Shown: positions 1 through 5,543, numbered from the stretch's first letter. The stretch is 5,565 bases of DNA from an uncultured Bacteroidales bacterium (GCA_946410535.1 CAMKAR010000157.1:1-5565), one strand, 5' to 3'. The notes: generated by a model not told the origin, from the sequence alone. A program made the numbers and translations.

Positions 1-818
1 TCCTTGATTTCCTTGTCGGGGAAGATCTTCTTGAAGAAGTCCTCGTTGAGTTCGGGTTTCTCGTCGCGGATGGCGTCGTCGATGATGATGTTGTAGTCGC
101 TGTCGACAGGGGCATTCTCGCCAAGCACTTTGGCCACGGCTTCTTCGCTGCCGAAGGCCTTGGCGAAGTTGATGATGAACTCGGCGCCGACTTCCTTGCC
201 GACGATCATCTCACGGCTTTCCTTGTCCTTGATTTGGTCCATGTGGATGAAGAGGCCGTCTTTCTGGAATCCACCTTCCAGCTCCTTGCCGTCTTCGGCT
301 TCGCGCACCTTCAGTTCGAGGCGGTCGTTCTCGCCCACGGTCTCAGGATGGCTGGTGTCGGGGTTGCGCTGTTGCAGGTCTTCGACCACCTTGTCCACTT
401 CCTCGTCGGTGGGGATGATATGGTAGAAGTCGACCATCGTGTTGGTGTAGTCGACGTTGATTTCAGGACGCAGTGCGGCCTCAAAGTAGAAGTCGATGTC
501 CTCTTCCTTGTCGAGGTCGGCAGGCTGTTGCTGGTCAAGGTCGCTGAGCGGATAGCCGATCAGGTCGAGTTTGTTGTCCATGATATGCTTGTTGAGGCTG
601 TCGGAGACCACCGTGTTGAGGGCTTCCATTTTCGCGCTGGCGCCATACATCTTTTTGATCATGCCCATAGGCACCATGCCGGGGCGGAAACCGGGCACAT
701 TGGCGCGGCGACGCATATCTTTCAGGGTCTTGTCAACGGTCTCTTGGTAGTCGGATTTCTCGACGCTAATCTTGATGGAGATCAGGTTGTCTCCTTTCGT
801 GCTCTGTGTGATGTTCAT
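1..818 (-). CDS. tig: Trigger factor, ribosome-associated chaperone (3' end outside window)
   Basis: Trigger factor binds the ribosome at the peptide exit tunnel and shields nascent chains in the cytoplasm. Reading from the ATG at 818 gives 272 whole residues with no stop before the window edge. Family members are around 430-450 residues, so roughly the last 40 percent is outside. The N-terminal ribosome-binding signature is clear: residues 41-50 read VPGFRPGMVP, followed by a conserved-looking GMIKKMYG stretch. Residues about 160-245 sit where the FKBP-like domain of other trigger factors lies but resemble it only weakly (an EDGKELEGGF segment near 175-184), as I would expect from divergent Bacteroidota homologues. 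The start was chosen because the family N-terminus (MNITQSTKGDNLISIKI) begins there. The leader before it is A/T-rich and has no Shine-Dalgarno sequence. A tRNA-Leu gene lies 28 bases upstream on the same strand. clpP and clpX often follow tig, but that part cannot be seen. Confidence 0.93.
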   Translation of the reverse strand, partial: MNITQSTKGDNLISIKISVEKSDYQETVDKTLKDMRRRANVPGFRPGMVPMGMIKKMYGASAKMEALNTVVSDSLNKHIMDNKLDLIGYPLSDLDQQQPADLDKEEDIDFYFEAALRPEINVDYTNTMVDFYHIIPTDEEVDKVVEDLQQRNPDTSHPETVGENDRLELKVREAEDGKELEGGFQKDGLFIHMDQIKDKESREMIVGKEVGAEFIINFAKAFGSEEAVAKVLGENAPVDSDYNIIIDDAIRDEKPELNEDFFKKIFPDKEIK

Positions 819-846
819 TTCTATATGATTGATTATCTTTAATTTG

Positions 847-928
847 TGCGGATGAAGGGACTCGAACCCTTACTTCTCTCGAAACCAGATCCTAAGTCTG
901 GCGCGTCTACCAATTCCGCCACACCCGC
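847..928 (-). tRNA. tRNA-Leu (anticodon UAG)
   Basis: Read on the minus strand, this 82-base gene folds as a full class II tRNA. The acceptor GCGGGTG pairs with CATCCGC, with one G-U pair. There is a D-arm with GG in the loop (AATTGGTAGA). The anticodon stem CCAGA/TCTGG closes a CTTAGGA loop, giving anticodon TAG. A long variable arm has a short stem, and the T-arm is AAGGG-TTCGAGT-CCCTT. The long variable arm and the anticodon together fix leucine, reading CUN codons. The 3' CCA is not encoded; the bases after the discriminator A are CAAATT. No terminator is visible between it and tig. Confidence 0.96.
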
Positions 929-950
929 ATACGGTCGGCTTTTGAGGGCG

Positions 951-958
951 CAAAGATA
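951..958 (-). promoter_or_regulatory. Bacteroidota-type -7 box for tRNA-Leu and probably tig
   Basis: The minus strand reads TATCTTTG, an exact match to the TAnnTTTG -7 consensus of Bacteroidota primary sigma promoters. It lies 22 bases before the tRNA 5' end, so the start point would fall shortly upstream of the mature tRNA. I see no convincing -33 TTTG at the usual distance; the nearest TTTTG is about 25 bases upstream. No similar box lies between the tRNA and tig, so I infer that this promoter serves both. Confidence 0.65.
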
Positions 959-1005
959 CAACTTTTTTTGATAAGTAATTGCTCAAAATTAAACTTCATG
1001 TTCTT

Positions 1006-1090
1006 TTGACACGGGACGCGTGACTTCGGGACACGGGACAAGTCTTAATCCTCGCGTCTCGCAGTCTCGCGTCACGCAGTCCCGTGTCAA
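1006..1090. repeat. GC-rich inverted repeat overlapping the permease stop codon
   Basis: The arm at 1006-1024 pairs with 1071-1090 as 12 bp (1006-1017 with 1079-1090), one bulged A (1078), then 7 bp (1018-1024 with 1071-1077). Inside are two further repeat types: the 10-mer GACACGGGAC at 1008-1017 recurs at 1030-1039, and a 15-bp tandem pair fills 1052-1081. The right arm covers the TGA stop codon of the permease gene (1087-1089). It could fold in the 3' end of the permease mRNA and act as a barrier or stabiliser. However, the permease-strand transcript continues as AAAGAAC rather than a U-run, so it is not a standard intrinsic terminator. A dispersed extragenic palindrome is the better reading, by inference. 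Confidence 0.75.
1052..1081. repeat. Two adjacent 15-bp tandem copies
   Basis: TCGCGTCTCGCAGTC (1052-1066) is followed directly by TCGCGTCACGCAGTC (1067-1081), differing at one base. The pair lies within the larger inverted repeat and supplies part of its right arm. Confidence 0.8.
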
Positions 1091-2256
1091 TTCTTTACGT
1101 CCAACGCTTCGCGCAAGGCGTTTCCGATGAGCATGAAGGCCAAAACCAAGAGCATGATGGCAATGCCGGGCAGGATGGCCAAATAGGCCGCGTCCAAAAT
1201 GATGAAGGCATAGTTCTCCTTGATCATGCTGCCCCACGACGGCATGGGTGGTTGCACGCCGATGCCCAAGAAACTCAAGCCCGCCTCAAGTAGGATGGCC
1301 GAGGCGAAGTTGGCCGCCGAAACCACGATGATGGGGTTGAGGATGTTGGGCAGGATATGTTTGAAGATGATGCGCAAGTCCTTGAAGCCTAATGCTTTCC
1401 CTGCTTCCACGAAAGTCGTCTCGCGAATGCTGAGAATCTGTCCGCGCACGATGCGTGCCACCTCCACCCACATCGTCAGGCCAACGGCGATGAAGACCTG
1501 CGCGATGCCTTTGCCCAAGGAGAAGGTGATGGCGATGACCAAGAGTAGGGTAGGGATGGACCACACCACGTTGATGAACCATACCACCGCGTCGTCGACC
1601 TTGCCACGGAAGAAGCCGCCCAAGCTGCCCACCACGATGCCGATCATCAGGCTGAGCAACACGGCGATGAAGCCCACCGCCAGGCTGATGCGACTGCCCA
1701 AGACGAGACGGCTGAGGAAGTCACGCCCGAATTGGTCTGTGCCGAGCAAAAACTTGCGGTGCTTGACGCAATGTGCTTTGATATAAGTTTCGGCTTTGTC
1801 GTCCGAAGCAAAAACCAAGGTCCCTGAGCCTTTCGAGGCGCCGCCCCGTAGTAATTCCTTATTCTCCACCACCTCAGTCCTCACCGAACCGCTTTCTCCC
1901 GACTGATACAGAAACACCGTCGTCGTCTCCTTATTAATATGCAGGCTGTCGAAGGGCAAGTAGATGCAGTCGTCGGGCCGACCGTTGAAAAGGAAGCGGA
2001 AAAACGGTGTCTTTTCGGGTGGCGTCTCCTTCGGCACCATCAGCATGTCGACCTCGAAGCCGGGTTTCTTGGTGCTGATTTCGAGGATTTGGCGGTTGGC
2101 GTTGGGCGTTTTGTCGGGGATAACCACATAGGCAAACAAGGCCAACAAAGCCCAAATAATGACATAGAAACATGACAGCATTCCGAGCTTGTTGCTTCGG
2201 AAACGCTTCCATGCCAACGCTTTGGGTGATTGGCTCTGTTGCTTCTTTTCGTCCAT
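1087..2256 (-). CDS. ABC transporter permease, OppC/DppC type, with enlarged periplasmic segment
   Basis: This 389-residue inner-membrane protein is the second-permease type (OppC/DppC family) of peptide/nickel ABC importers. Residues 11-27 (PKALAWKRFRSNKLGML) are the usual cytosolic lead-in, and TM1 is about 28-46. The family motif LGTDQFGRD is at 171-179. Further hydrophobic spans are about 190-212, 225-246, 250-267, 305-332 and 352-378. The EAA loop that contacts the ATPase is at 284-303 (EAGKALG, then H300 and P303). Typical OppC proteins are near 300 residues; the excess lies at about 47-165, between TM1 and the LGTD motif, and should face the periplasm. Residues 139-146 (GASKGSGT) are encoded by a repeat-like segment. 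No partner permease, ATPase or binding protein is in the window, and tRNA genes flank it. Substrate unknown; peptides are the default guess. The start is followed by the family N-terminus and preceded by a -7 box. Confidence 0.9.
   Translation of the reverse strand: MDEKKQQSQSPKALAWKRFRSNKLGMLSCFYVIIWALLALFAYVVIPDKTPNANRQILEISTKKPGFEVDMLMVPKETPPEKTPFFRFLFNGRPDDCIYLPFDSLHINKETTTVFLYQSGESGSVRTEVVENKELLRGGASKGSGTLVFASDDKAETYIKAHCVKHRKFLLGTDQFGRDFLSRLVLGSRISLAVGFIAVLLSLMIGIVVGSLGGFFRGKVDDAVVWFINVVWSIPTLLLVIAITFSLGKGIAQVFIAVGLTMWVEVARIVRGQILSIRETTFVEAGKALGFKDLRIIFKHILPNILNPIIVVSAANFASAILLEAGLSFLGIGVQPPMPSWGSMIKENYAFIILDAAYLAILPGIAIMLLVLAFMLIGNALREALDVKN
1819..1844. repeat. Repeat-like segment in frame inside the permease gene
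   Basis: Bases 1825-1844 match the reverse complement of 2957-2976, just after ruvX, at 18 of 20 positions; the shared pattern is TGAGCCT-x-TCGA-x-GCGCCGC. The preceding GGTCCCTG (1819-1826) also recurs at 2985-2992 in the second half of that palindrome. On the coding strand the segment reads in frame as GASKGSGT within the variable periplasmic region of the permease, so it is tolerated as a flexible linker. I infer a coding copy of the same dispersed element; with one short match, chance similarity is not excluded. Confidence 0.5.
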
Positions 2257-2278
2257 AAGTCCTCCCTTTTTGAGCCGT

Positions 2279-2286
2279 CAAAAATA
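2279..2286 (-). promoter_or_regulatory. -7 box for the permease gene
   Basis: The minus strand reads TATTTTTG, an exact TAnnTTTG match, ending 22 bases before the permease ATG. The implied leader is about 16 bases. No TTTG-like -33 element is evident about 20 bases upstream (the area reads CCCAAAAT), so the call rests on the -7 box and its position. Confidence 0.5.
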
Positions 2287-2370
2287 CGGAATTCGAGGCT
2301 GATTTTGGGCAGGAAAGAGAAAAAATGAAAAATTTTGTCGAAAAAATGTCGCTGTTTCGGAAAAATGTAG

Positions 2371-2378
2371 TATTTTTG
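2371..2378 (+). promoter_or_regulatory. -7 box for tRNA-His
   Basis: TATTTTTG followed by CACCCGC is an exact TAnnTTTG match. It ends about 38 bases before the tRNA, predicting a short 5' leader for RNase P to remove. The -33 region is weak. The divergent permease -7 box has the same eight bases and lies 84 bases away on the other strand, so the two start regions share the 2287-2370 spacer. Confidence 0.6.
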
Positions 2379-2416
2379 CACCCGCAAATCGAAAGATTGG
2401 CGCTACTAAATCAGAT

Positions 2417-2491
2417 GGTGGGTGTAGCTCAGCTGGTTAGAGTACCGGATTGTGGTTCCGAGGGTCGTGGGTTCGAATCCCATCTCCCACC
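2417..2491 (+). tRNA. tRNA-His (anticodon GUG)
   Basis: The gene folds as a tRNA with an encoded extra 5' G (2417) opposite discriminator C (2491), the identity feature of tRNA-His. The D-arm is GCTC/GAGT, the anticodon loop TTGTGGT gives GTG, and the T-arm is GTGGG-TTCGAAT-CCCAT. The acceptor GTGGGTG (2418-2424) pairs with CTCCCAC (2484-2490) except for a U-U at position 6:67. The top pair of the anticodon stem (27:43) is C-A. Both are imperfect but compatible with function. CCA is not encoded: CA and A-rich sequence follow. An intrinsic terminator begins 7 bases downstream. Confidence 0.93.
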
Positions 2492-2497
2492 CAAAAC

Positions 2498-2524
2498 AAA
2501 AGAGGCCCAAACGAGCCTCTTTTT
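2498..2524 (+). terminator. Intrinsic terminator of tRNA-His
   Basis: AAAAGAGGC (2498-2506) pairs perfectly with GCCTCTTTT (2515-2523) across an 8-base loop, and the right arm merges into a T-run ending at 2524. The position straight after the tRNA fits termination of the tRNA transcript. The A-run/T-run symmetry could let it work on the other strand, but no minus-strand gene ends here. The ruvX start codon follows 14 bases later. Confidence 0.8.
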
Positions 2525-2537
2525 CAATTTAAACGAC

Positions 2538-2957
2538 ATGGCAAGGATAATGGCTATCGACCTTGGGCGCAAACGCAGCGGCATCGCCGTGACCGACCCG
2601 TTGCAGATCATCGCAAACGGGCTGACGACGGTGGAGTCGCACAAACTCGTCGACTTCGTGCTGAACTACCTGAAGCAGGAGGAAGTGGAGACCATCGTCA
2701 TCGGCGATCCGAAGGACATGAAAAACAACCCGTCCGACTGTTCCAAATACATCGAGCCCATCGTCAACCGCCTGAGAAAGGTGCTGCCCGACATGAAAAT
2801 CGTGCGCTACGACGAACGTTTCACCTCGGTGATGGCGCACCAAACCATGATTGACGCTGGATTGAAGAAAACCAAGCGCCAGGACAAGGAACTCGTCGAC
2901 ACCATCGCCGCCACCATCATCCTGCAATCGTATATGAGTTCGATTAAACCTATGTAG
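2538..2957 (+). CDS. ruvX: RuvX/YqgF family RNase H-fold nuclease
   Basis: At 139 residues this matches the usual size of the YqgF family. Members were first proposed as Holliday junction resolvases; in E. coli YqgF is linked to 16S rRNA 5' maturation. Motifs in order: AIDLGRKRSGIAVTD at 6-20 with D8 as the first acidic catalytic residue, the IGDP turn at 55-58, DERFTS at 92-97 with E93, and KELVDTIAA at 117-125 with D121 as the last acidic residue. All expected catalytic positions are present. The start at 2538 (MARIMAIDLG) fits the family N-terminus; the open frame extends upstream through the tRNA, but that part is not protein-coding. The second ATG at 2550 would remove the first residues of the first beta strand. 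No promoter fits between the tRNA terminator and the start, so transcription may depend on readthrough. def follows 103 bases downstream. Confidence 0.93.
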   Translation: MARIMAIDLGRKRSGIAVTDPLQIIANGLTTVESHKLVDFVLNYLKQEEVETIVIGDPKDMKNNPSDCSKYIEPIVNRLRKVLPDMKIVRYDERFTSVMAHQTMIDAGLKKTKRQDKELVDTIAATIILQSYMSSIKPM

Positions 2958-3008
2958 CGGCGCTTCGACAGGCTCAACGACCTCGGTCCCTGTGCTTGTA
3001 GAAAGGCC
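2957..3008. repeat. Imperfect palindrome in the ruvX-def spacer
   Basis: Two 24-base arms (2959-2982 and 2985-3008) around a TC centre are complementary at 17 of 24 positions. The motif begins at the last base of the ruvX stop codon. The left part, around CGCTTCGACAGGCTCA, resembles short palindromic motifs that I associate with intergenic DNA in this phylum; I cannot confirm this by search. A related 20-base stretch lies inside the permease gene. A folded RNA here could separate ruvX and def in the mRNA, but no T-run follows, so it is not called a terminator. Confidence 0.65.
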
Positions 3009-3012
3009 AATA

Positions 3013-3060
3013 ACAACTGAACAACTGAATAACTGAACAACTGAACAACTAACAACTGAA
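3013..3060 (+). repeat. 8-bp tandem repeat abutting the def start codon
   Basis: Six units of ACAACTGA: four exact (3013, 3021, 3037, 3052), one with a C-to-T change (3029, ATAACTGA) and one lacking the G (3045, ACAACTA). One A then leads into the def ATG. The run is A-rich with no hairpin potential and no Shine-Dalgarno sequence, so it gives an unstructured leader for def. Copy number could change by slippage. Whether it affects def expression is unknown. Confidence 0.85.
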
Positions 3061-3630
3061 ATGATATTACCAATAGTAGCATACGGTCACCCCACGCTGA
3101 AGGCCATCGCCCAGCCCATCACGCCCGACTATCCCGAGCTTGAGAAGTTGATTGCCGACATGTGGGAGACCTTGGCCCATTCCGAGGGCGTCGGCTTGGC
3201 CGCTCCGCAGGTCAACAAGTCCATCCGCCTGTTTGTCACCGACGGCAACCCGTTCTATCCCGACTATCCCGACGCAAAGGACTTCAAGCAGGTGTTCATC
3301 AACGCCGAACTTATCGAGACCTTTGGCGACGAGGTGCCTTTCAAGGAAGGCTGCCTCAGCCTGCCCAACATTTATGAAGAGGTGATGCGCCCCGACAAGA
3401 TCCGCATCAAATACCTCGACGAGAACTTCCAAGAGCACGAGGAAGTCTTCGAGGGCATCCGCTCGCGCATAATCCAGCATGAGTATGACCACCTGCAAGG
3501 CCATGTCCACGTCGACCGCATCGCTCCTTTGCGCAAGACCTTGCTTCAAGGCAAGTTGCGTGCCATCATGGACGGTCGTTGCGATGTCGACTATCGTATG
3601 ATTTTCCCACACAAGAAGAAACACAGATAA
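3061..3630 (+). CDS. def: Peptide deformylase
   Basis: This cytoplasmic metalloenzyme removes the formyl group from the N-terminal methionine of new proteins. All three family motifs are intact in the 189 residues: GVGLAAPQ at 43-50, EGCLS at 96-100 with metal ligand C98, and QHEYDH at 139-144 with ligands H140 and H144 and catalytic E141. The N-terminus MILPIVAYGHPTLK is typical, which supports the start at 3061 directly after the tandem repeat. Between the first two motifs, residues 62-77 (GNPFYPDYPDAKDFKQ) form a slightly longer loop than in the E. coli enzyme. The basic tail HKKKHR ends the protein. Its upstream neighbour is ruvX on the same strand. The next gene starts 11 bases after the stop, so def and the lipoprotein gene are very probably co-transcribed. 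Confidence 0.96.
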   Translation: MILPIVAYGHPTLKAIAQPITPDYPELEKLIADMWETLAHSEGVGLAAPQVNKSIRLFVTDGNPFYPDYPDAKDFKQVFINAELIETFGDEVPFKEGCLSLPNIYEEVMRPDKIRIKYLDENFQEHEEVFEGIRSRIIQHEYDHLQGHVHVDRIAPLRKTLLQGKLRAIMDGRCDVDYRMIFPHKKKHR

Positions 3631-3641
3631 AAAGAGAATAC

Positions 3642-4184
3642 ATGAAAAACACCTTGAAACTTACATTCTGTTTCCTGCTGGCTTTCGGTATGATGGCTTG
3701 CGGCAACAAAGAACAGAAACTGACGCAAGACGACATGAGGAAGGCTGAGGCCACTTTGCTTAACGAAGACCGAAGCATGAATTTGGATGTGGCCCCCAAA
3801 GTGGCTGAAACCTACTGCCAGTTTGTGGAGCAGAACCCCGACGACGCATCGGCACCGCTTTGGCTCTTTCATGCCATGGAAATCAACGTGCAGCTGAAGA
3901 ATGCCGACAAGAGCGCTGAGTTGTGCGACAAGTTGCTGGCCAACTATCCCCAATCGGAATGGGCGCCGAGGAGCTTGTTCCTGATGGGGTCGTTTGTCTA
4001 CAACGACCAACTCAACGACACGGCCCAGGCACATGCGGCTTTCCAAAGGCTTATCGACACTTATCCCGACAGCGATCTGGTGGATGATGCCAAGAAATCC
4101 ATCGAGTATCTTGGCTTGACCCCCGATGAGATTATGACCATGTTTATGATGTCACAGTTCAAGGAGGAAGAGGGAGACGAATAG
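3642..4184 (+). CDS. Small TPR-like lipoprotein, function unknown
   Basis: The 180-residue product starts with a lipoprotein signal: two lysines (K2, K6), a hydrophobic core at 7-19, and the lipobox-like MMAC with lipidated C20. An in-frame ATG at 3579 lies inside def and would bury the signal, so 3642 is preferred. The mature part is helical and acidic. About 85-155 looks like a pair of tetratricopeptide-type repeats in the style of BamD/YbgF: KSAELCDKLLANYPQSEWAP, then AHAAFQRLIDTYPDSDLVDDA, each ending in a 'YP-S' turn. The acidic tail is KEEEGDE. Such repeats bind other proteins, so a scaffold role at the envelope is plausible; at this size it is not a full BamD. The gene is 11 bases behind def and is closed by a strong terminator. 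Similar proteins may have been annotated only as hypothetical or TPR-containing. Confidence 0.85.
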   Translation: MKNTLKLTFCFLLAFGMMACGNKEQKLTQDDMRKAEATLLNEDRSMNLDVAPKVAETYCQFVEQNPDDASAPLWLFHAMEINVQLKNADKSAELCDKLLANYPQSEWAPRSLFLMGSFVYNDQLNDTAQAHAAFQRLIDTYPDSDLVDDAKKSIEYLGLTPDEIMTMFMMSQFKEEEGDE

Positions 4185-4214
4185 TCTCAAAGTGTAGATA
4201 CATTCTTGAATAAG

Positions 4215-4260
4215 AAAGCCTGCGACTTTCCCCGCCAGAGGTAAGTCGCAGGCTTTTTTT
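4215..4260 (+). terminator. Strong intrinsic terminator of the ruvX-def-lipoprotein unit
   Basis: A perfect 14-bp stem (4215-4228 with 4243-4256, AAAGCCTGCGACTT and its complement) surrounds a 14-base loop and is followed by a run of seven T (4254-4260) on the plus strand. It lies between the convergent lipoprotein and metK genes. On the minus strand the hairpin is followed only by TTTCTTATTC, so it may also end metK transcription, less efficiently. Confidence 0.92.
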
Positions 4261-4271
4261 GTTTAGTGAGT

Positions 4272-5543
4272 TTAGAGACCGAAGGCCGCTTTCAGTTCGT
4301 CCACCAAGTCGAGCTTCTCCCAACCGAAAAACTCGACATCCTTGTAGGTCTTGCCGTCTTTCTCGTAGGTGTGTTCGTCCTTGTAATGCACTTCCACGGG
4401 GCGAGTGAAAGGCTTGCGACCGAAGTGACCGTAGGAAGCCGTCTCCTCGAAGATGGGGTTGGTGAGGCCGAAACGCTTCACGATGAAGTAGGGGCGCAAG
4501 TCGACCATGTCCTTCACCTTGAGGGCGATCTCGGCATCGCTCATCTCGACGTGCGACGTGCCGTCGGTGTTGACGTAGAAGCCCACAGGCTTGGCCACGC
4601 CGATGGCGTAGGCGATCTGAACCAAGGCTTGGTCGCAGATGCCGGCGGCCACGAGGTTCTTGGCGATGTGGCGGGCGGCATAGGCTGCCGAGCGGTCCAC
4701 CTTCGAGCTGTCCTTGCCCGAGAAGGCACCGCCGCCGTGGGCGCCGCGACCACCGTAGGTGTCGACGATGATTTTGCGGCCTGTAAGACCCGTGTCGCCG
4801 TGGGGGCCACCGATGACGAACTTGCCCGTGGGGTTCACGTAGAGCTTCATGTCGTTTCCGAAGAGCTTTTGCAAGTCTTCGGGCAGCTGTTTCTTCACCC
4901 TCGGGATGAGGATGTTGCGCACGTCGGCTTCGATTTTGGCCAACATGGTTTCATCGTCGGCAAACTCGTCGTGCTGCGTGCTGATGACGATGGTGTCGAT
5001 GCGGAGAGGTTTCCAGCCTTCGCCGTATTCCACCGTCACTTGCGACTTGGCGTCGGGGCGGAGGTAGGTCATCTCCTGGCCTTCCTTGCGGATGACGGCC
5101 AGTTCCCTCAACAAGAGGTGCGAGAGGTCGATGGTGAGCGGCATGTAGTTCTCGGTCTCCTTGCAGGCGAAGCCGAACATCATGCCTTGGTCGCCGGCGC
5201 CTTGTTCTTCAGGATTTTGGCGGCCAACGCCTTGGAAGATGTCGTTCGACTGTCCGTGGAGGGCAGAGAGCACACCGCACGACTGGGCGTCAAATTGGTA
5301 CTCCGACTTGTTGTAGCCGATTTTTTCGATGACCTTGCGAGCCACGTCGGGGATTTCGACATAGCCGTTGGTGCGGATTTCGCCCGCCACGACGACGAGT
5401 CCCGTCGTGACCAAGGTCTCACAAGCCACCTTCGAGGTGAGATCGTTGCTGAGAATCGCGTCCAATACGGCATCCGAGATTTGGTCGGCCACCTTGTCGG
5501 GATGACCTGCCGAGACGGATTCTGAAGTGAAATAATAACCCAT
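4272..5543 (-). CDS. metK: S-adenosylmethionine synthetase
   Basis: MetK joins ATP and methionine to make S-adenosylmethionine, the cell's main methyl donor. The 423-residue protein is complete. The N-terminal [17 protein letters not shown] (9-25) carries H14, D16 and K17, and E42 is in CETL. Signature 1, [10 protein letters not shown] (115-124), holds D118. [16 protein letters not shown] (242-257) is followed by signature 2, GGGAFSGKD (270-278), and [11 protein letters not shown] (281-291). The active-site residues expected from the E. coli enzyme are present. It is longer than the E. coli protein (about 384) mainly through a segment at about 378-407 between GHFGR and WEK, lysine/tyrosine-rich ([18 protein letters not shown]). 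This is probably a lineage-specific surface loop. The start at 5543 gives the family N-terminus [17 protein letters not shown]. Only 22 A/T-rich bases lie upstream in the window, with no Shine-Dalgarno sequence; promoter and any riboswitch would be outside. Confidence 0.97.
   Translation of the reverse strand: MGYYFTSESVSAGHPDKVADQISDAVLDAILSNDLTSKVACETLVTTGLVVVAGEIRTNGYVEIPDVARKVIEKIGYNKSEYQFDAQSCGVLSALHGQSNDIFQGVGRQNPEEQGAGDQGMMFGFACKETENYMPLTIDLSHLLLRELAVIRKEGQEMTYLRPDAKSQVTVEYGEGWKPLRIDTIVISTQHDEFADDETMLAKIEADVRNILIPRVKKQLPEDLQKLFGNDMKLYVNPTGKFVIGGPHGDTGLTGRKIIVDTYGGRGAHGGGAFSGKDSSKVDRSAAYAARHIAKNLVAAGICDQALVQIAYAIGVAKPVGFYVNTDGTSHVEMSDAEIALKVKDMVDLRPYFIVKRFGLTNPIFEETASYGHFGRKPFTRPVEVHYKDEHTYEKDGKTYKDVEFFGWEKLDLVDELKAAFGL

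Noticed and set aside
234..842. Plus-strand open frame of 202 residues
   Set aside because: It lies antisense to tig, which shows clear trigger factor motifs on the minus strand.
1006..1090. Intrinsic terminator of the permease
   Set aside because: The stem is strong, but on the permease strand it is followed by AAAGAAC and not a U-run, and the stem includes the stop codon, so I call it a repeat.
2325..2537. Upstream in-frame extension of ruvX that would add 71 residues
   Set aside because: The extension is a translation of the tRNA-His gene and its terminator (the familiar VAQLVRVPDCGSEGRGFESH-type artefact). The family N-terminus starts at 2538.
3013..3060. CRISPR-like array
   Set aside because: The units are only 8 bp, directly adjacent and without spacers; it is a simple tandem repeat.
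2807..3082. Minus-strand open frame with a hydrophobic N-terminus across the ruvX-def spacer
   Set aside because: Its sequence is a translation of the 8-bp tandem repeat and the palindrome plus antisense ruvX; no independent coding signal.
3067..3624. 185-residue minus-strand open frame opposite def
   Set aside because: def on the plus strand has all three deformylase motifs; the antisense frame is a shadow.
4266..5525. 419-residue open frame on the plus strand opposite metK
   Set aside because: It is the antisense of a well conserved metK gene with complete motifs, has low-complexity His/Val/Asp-rich composition, and no family features; it arises from GC-biased codon use.
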